Assembly (NCBI RefSeq): GCF_001695855.1
Contig: NZ_MBSS01000056.1
Span: forward strand, 1 to 64,000
Length of the DNA: 64,000 nucleotides
Reading direction: 5' to 3'
DNA from: Ensifer sp. LC163
GTDB taxonomy: Bacteria; Pseudomonadota; Alphaproteobacteria; Rhizobiales; Rhizobiaceae
The translations under genes were made by a program, and so were the position numbers. Each line of letters opens with the position of its first letter. Within the stretch, counting starts at the first letter, position 1. Below the pieces are notes generated by a model, which was not told the DNA's origin, made no database searches, and was given only the letters and a program-made list of their open reading frames with translations. Below are positions 60,837 to 64,000 of the stretch, piece by piece.

Positions 60837-62051
60837 TCACTGGGCGGCAGTGGTATTTCGATTGCCACCTTCGAGGAAGAGCAGCAGACCGAGGCCCGCC
60901 AATCCGCCGAGGCCTCCGAGAAGTGCGGTTCCGGAATAATCGCTAATGCGTGTGCCGAGCGCAAAAAGTGCCGCACAAAGACCGCCGCTCATGAAGATGT
61001 TGACCGAGATCAGCGAGCTTCCGAGCCCCGGACGATCGGCAATCAATTCCTGCAGGTAGGTAATGGGGATCGTGATGAGGGCAGCGGCGCCAAAGGCGCT
61101 GATCAGTGTCAGCGCATAGATGTGCCACGGCGCCGACGACAGTCCGAGCAGGACCATGTAGCCGATGTAGATGACGGTGCCGAGCGCCAGTGCCTTGGCT
61201 GGCAGCAGGTTCACCTGGATGCGCGCCCAAACGAGGATGAAGACCACCTCGAGGAACGCGACGACGCCGACGACGATGCCGATATCCGTGACGCTGCCGC
61301 CGACGGCATCGGTCATGATCAGCGGCAGGACAGCAGCATTGATATGCAATGTCGAGGTGATCATCGCCACCGCAACCACCCGGGCGAAGATGCGCGGTGC
61401 GAGGATTTCACCGAAGGACATCCAGTAGGAAAGGCGCCTGCCCAGGTTCGGATCGACACCGCGCTCGTTCGGCAAGGAGAAAAAGACCAGGAGCAGGTTG
61501 GTCGCGCATCCGAGACTGGCAAGCAGATAGGCGGGAAGCATGCTCTTGCCACCGGCGAGCGCGAAGCCCACCAGCCCCGGCACCAACACCCAGGCAAGCG
61601 ATATCGCCGCGCGCGCACCGGTCGTCAAGGCGCCGGCGTCCTGTCCGCTCATGCGTCGGGCGACACTGCGCACGTTCGCAAAGAGCAGCGTGTAGAGTGC
61701 ACCGTAGATCGGCAGGAGCAGAAGCACGCTGACGACAAAGCTCGATTGATTCGGCAGGAGATAGACGATTCCGTAGCCGACGACGCCAAACAGGATCGCC
61801 GTTGACATCAGCACCCGGTAATTGCCGACGCGATCGGCCAGAATGCCGATCGAAACACTGACGATAACATTCACCGTCGAGGCGACAAGGATGAGGAGCG
61901 AATAGAGTCCGTCACTCAGGCCGAGTTCGTTGATGCCGACCACGGACTGATAGGGCGACGTCGCTCCCCCGGCGAAACCGAAGAGAAAGATCGCCAGCAT
62001 GCTGACCCGCATTGCTGGGTTGCGCATGGCGTTCAGGAGGGTGGAAGTCAT
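60837..62051 (-). CDS. MFS transporter, sugar-efflux (SetA)-like
   Basis: The 404-residue protein has about 12 membrane helices, starting MLAIFLFGFAGGATSPYQSV, and an MFS loop (IGILADRVGNYRVLM) between helices 2 and 3. The sequence feel and the central PNERGVDPNLGRR loop fit SET-family sugar efflux carriers. It is followed, in the direction of transcription, by a divergence from nothing: the hut terminator lies beyond its end. Upstream on the same strand are an MlrC-type gene, 85 bases away, and a hexosaminidase gene, suggesting a link to sugars or amino sugars. The substrate is not evident. Confidence 0.8.
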   Translation of the reverse strand: MTSTLLNAMRNPAMRVSMLAIFLFGFAGGATSPYQSVVGINELGLSDGLYSLLILVASTVNVIVSVSIGILADRVGNYRVLMSTAILFGVVGYGIVYLLPNQSSFVVSVLLLLPIYGALYTLLFANVRSVARRMSGQDAGALTTGARAAISLAWVLVPGLVGFALAGGKSMLPAYLLASLGCATNLLLVFFSLPNERGVDPNLGRRLSYWMSFGEILAPRIFARVVAVAMITSTLHINAAVLPLIMTDAVGGSVTDIGIVVGVVAFLEVVFILVWARIQVNLLPAKALALGTVIYIGYMVLLGLSSAPWHIYALTLISAFGAAALITIPITYLQELIADRPGLGSSLISVNIFMSGGLCAALFALGTRISDYSGTALLGGLGGLAGLGLLLFLEGGNRNTTAAQ

Positions 62052-62136
62052 GATGAAAGGCGTCCGCGAAGCGGGTGGAGTTTAAAAGGAGCAGACCTGC
62101 CCGGAAGCCGGGCAGGTGAATGCAGGTAGCGAAGCC

Positions 62137-63579
62137 TCAGTCGGCGCTCGACCAACGCGCCGAGAGTTTCGCCTCAGGCGCAAAGTCGAATTCCTGATCG
62201 AAGGGAAAGACGGGTCGAACACGATGCAGGCTCGCAAGATGGGCAATGTCCTGATTGACGACACCATCAGTCAAGGCCATCAGGTTGGGGTTGGCGATCG
62301 GCGCCAGCTCCGGCGAGAGATAGCCTGACTTGACCACCAGCAGCCGGACGCCCCTCGGATCAAGGCCGAGACGGCTGAAATCGGCGATATCGTGGTAGGG
62401 CCGGCGTCGGGCCGAAAGCACGACGTCGATCGCACCGACACGCACGACCGCCTGACGCTCCTTTTCCGGACCGGGATCATCAAGCCGCACGACTTCCACC
62501 AGCATCTCCGCAACCGGGCTCGCCGGATCGAGGCTGCCGCCGATCTTCAGCATCAGATTTTCGCCCACGCCGGTAGCAAAGCAGGCATCGACTGCCGGAC
62601 GGTCGGTGATACCGGCGATCAGGGCGCCGCGCCACCCCCGCACAAGCAGGGCCTTCAGGACATCCGCCCTGTCACCGACGCCGCCGCCAGTGGGATTGTC
62701 GCCGGAATCGGCGAGGATAATAGGGGTCGTCGTCGTCTTTTCGGCGATATCGAGCATAGCGTCGAGCGGGCCCGTCACCGGGCCGAAGCGGAAGTTGCGA
62801 CGTTCCGTCCAGTAGGCTGCCGCGATGTCGACGGCCGCCTGCTCTGCAGCAGCCCGGTCGGTCGCCGTGATCACGGCGCAAGCCGTTGCGCGCGGCTCGT
62901 CCGCCCAGACATAGCCGACCATCAGGTTGGCATCGAGCACACCCGGCCGGCCGTCGATATCGGGCAGCTGCTGGTAGAGATTTTTGGCCGGCTCATCCTC
63001 GGTGGAAGTACATTCCCCGGGCAGCAACACGGGAATCTTTGCCCAGGCCACACCCGGACGGTTGCCGCTGCGCAGCGCTGAAATCAGCATCGTCCAGGCA
63101 CGGATCATCGTTTCGCGCGTGTCGATGTGCGGCGCCGTGCGATAGCCCGCGAAGATGTCAATCTGGTCGATGATGCGCTGACTGACATTGCCGTGCAGAT
63201 CATAGCTGGTGGCGATCGGGCAGTCCGGCCCGACGATGGCTCGAGCGGCAGAGATCCAATCCCCCTCCGCATCCTCCATGCCGTCGACTTTGATCGCCCC
63301 GTGCATGGCGAGATAGAGCCCGTCGATCGGCAAAGCCTGTTGCAATCGCTCGAGAAACTCAGCCTTGAAGGCGTCATAGGTCGGCCGTGACACCGGCCCG
63401 CCGGGCACGGCGCGCGCGTGCAAGAGCGGTAGATGCTCTATGCCGTCAGCGTCGAGAAAATCGAAGTACTCCGCCTGCAGCAGATCAGCACCACGCAACA
63501 CCCGAAAATCCTCGGTCGTCATCAGCACCGGCGAATAGGTGCTGCACTCCGTATGGATACCGCCGACGGCAATGCGCAT
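62137..63579 (-). CDS. M81-family protein (MlrC-like metallohydrolase)
   Basis: The 480-residue protein has the M81/MlrC layout: IAVGGIHTECSTYSP at the N-terminus, YLAMHGAIKVDGMEDAEGDW, SYDLHGNVS with likely metal ligands, and a C-terminal domain with VVKSGYLSPEL. The family is named after MlrC of microcystin degradation, but most rhizobial members have no known substrate. The start at 63577-63579 (MRIAVGGIHTE) follows AGGAG. It lies 11 bases after the stop of the hexosaminidase gene on the same strand, so the two are probably co-transcribed. Confidence 0.86.
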   Translation of the reverse strand: MRIAVGGIHTECSTYSPVLMTTEDFRVLRGADLLQAEYFDFLDADGIEHLPLLHARAVPGGPVSRPTYDAFKAEFLERLQQALPIDGLYLAMHGAIKVDGMEDAEGDWISAARAIVGPDCPIATSYDLHGNVSQRIIDQIDIFAGYRTAPHIDTRETMIRAWTMLISALRSGNRPGVAWAKIPVLLPGECTSTEDEPAKNLYQQLPDIDGRPGVLDANLMVGYVWADEPRATACAVITATDRAAAEQAAVDIAAAYWTERRNFRFGPVTGPLDAMLDIAEKTTTTPIILADSGDNPTGGGVGDRADVLKALLVRGWRGALIAGITDRPAVDACFATGVGENLMLKIGGSLDPASPVAEMLVEVVRLDDPGPEKERQAVVRVGAIDVVLSARRRPYHDIADFSRLGLDPRGVRLLVVKSGYLSPELAPIANPNLMALTDGVVNQDIAHLASLHRVRPVFPFDQEFDFAPEAKLSARWSSAD

Positions 63580-63590
63580 GAAAGCTCCTG

Positions 63591-64000
63591 TCACAGTTTT
63601 GGGCTCAAGGGTGCAATCGCGGCAAAGCGATGCCAGTCCTTGGCGGATTTCGGGGTCCATGCGGCTTCGGCGATCGCACAAAGTCGCGGGAAGACAAGAT
63701 GGTTGAAATAGCCGCGCGACAGGAAATGCTCCGACCAGATGCAGGCCTGTACGCCCTTCATGCGGGCCTTCAGCTCTTCTGGAAACTCGCCTTCGGCCTC
63801 GTAGCCATAGGTATGCGCCGGCGTCGCCGTCCCGGCCCAACTCGCGCCTGGCTCCTGCCAGGCGTCGGCCTGCGCCATGTCGAGATAATAGGCCTGGCCG
63901 GGCGTCATGACGACGTCATAGCCTTCGCGCGCGAGGTCGATGCCGACCTCCGGCCGCTCCCACGCCATAAGCAGCGTGCCCTCGGTCGCAACGCCGCCGC
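63591..64000 (-). CDS. GH20 beta-N-acetylhexosaminidase, C-terminal part (partial)
   Basis: The frame is open to the window edge; its 5' end lies beyond 64000. The visible 136 residues contain MTPGQAYYLDMAQ, an active-site tryptophan region (GASWAGTATPAHTYGYE), VQACIWSEHF and FPRLCAIAEAAWTP, all typical of the end of GH20 chitobiases/hexosaminidases. Such enzymes release N-acetylglucosamine from chito-oligomers or glycans. It runs into the MlrC-type gene. Confidence 0.88.
   Translation of the reverse strand, partial: GGVATEGTLLMAWERPEVGIDLAREGYDVVMTPGQAYYLDMAQADAWQEPGASWAGTATPAHTYGYEAEGEFPEELKARMKGVQACIWSEHFLSRGYFNHLVFPRLCAIAEAAWTPKSAKDWHRFAAIAPLSPKL

Overview
The window is high-GC alphaproteobacterial DNA, densely coding on both strands, with many ATGA start/stop overlaps inside operons. 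The gene set points to the Rhizobiaceae, most likely Sinorhizobium/Ensifer: Aap-type amino-acid uptake genes, DctBD, a four-gene phosphonate/phosphate importer (phoCDET-like), an orfA-pta-ackA unit, htpG, gcdH and hut genes close together. From memory, not checked here, a similar order lies on the pSymB chromid of S. meliloti. I see no rRNA, tRNA, CRISPR array, transposase or prophage.

Layout. 1-216 is the tail of a sugar-type ABC ATPase. 279-5073 (minus) is an Aap-like importer cassette (binding protein and two permeases) ending in an amidohydrolase, with no ATPase gene. 5545-9286 holds an orphan family-5 binding protein, a HAD phosphatase, a PP2A-like phosphatase and a small unknown protein. 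9469-13518 is a lipid A phosphoethanolamine transferase divergent from a two-component system. 13679-13816 is a remnant of an HPP-family membrane protein. 13848-19539 is a CecR-type regulator with a complete HlyD/ABC-2 exporter. 19543-21144 is an MhqO/MhqD-like pair. 21347-24582 is DctB-DctD without dctA, followed by a compound palindromic repeat. 24847-30149 (minus) is an oligopeptide importer with a fused double ATPase. 30901-31944 is a class II aldolase.

31966-35889 is a MerR-XRE-cupin regulator divergent from gabT-gabD. 35913-41094 (minus) is the unit DUF3141-pta-ackA-fabI. 41470-43359 is htpG with a heat-shock-like promoter. 43417-45808 (minus) is gcdH plus a CoA-transferase, with a LysR gene and a DadA-like FAD oxidoreductase on the other side. 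48234-55328 is a PhoB-box-driven phosphonate unit (phnCDEE, DUF1045, phnM, phnN) without the C-P lyase core. 55521-60793 is hutIHGU behind a GntR-type operator. 60837-64000 (minus) carries a sugar-efflux-type MFS protein, an M81/MlrC protein and the 3' end of a GH20 hexosaminidase.

Together these genes form a nutrient-scavenging region: amino acids, peptides, histidine, GABA or 5-aminovalerate, glutarate, dicarboxylates, phosphonates and amino sugars. It also contains phosphate-linked carbon overflow (pta-ackA) and envelope defence (eptA, exporter). No wholly new system is obvious. The most unusual items are the three-domain MerR-XRE-cupin regulator, the DUF3141-pta-ackA-fabI unit, and two unrelated importers whose permeases carry large soluble insertions.
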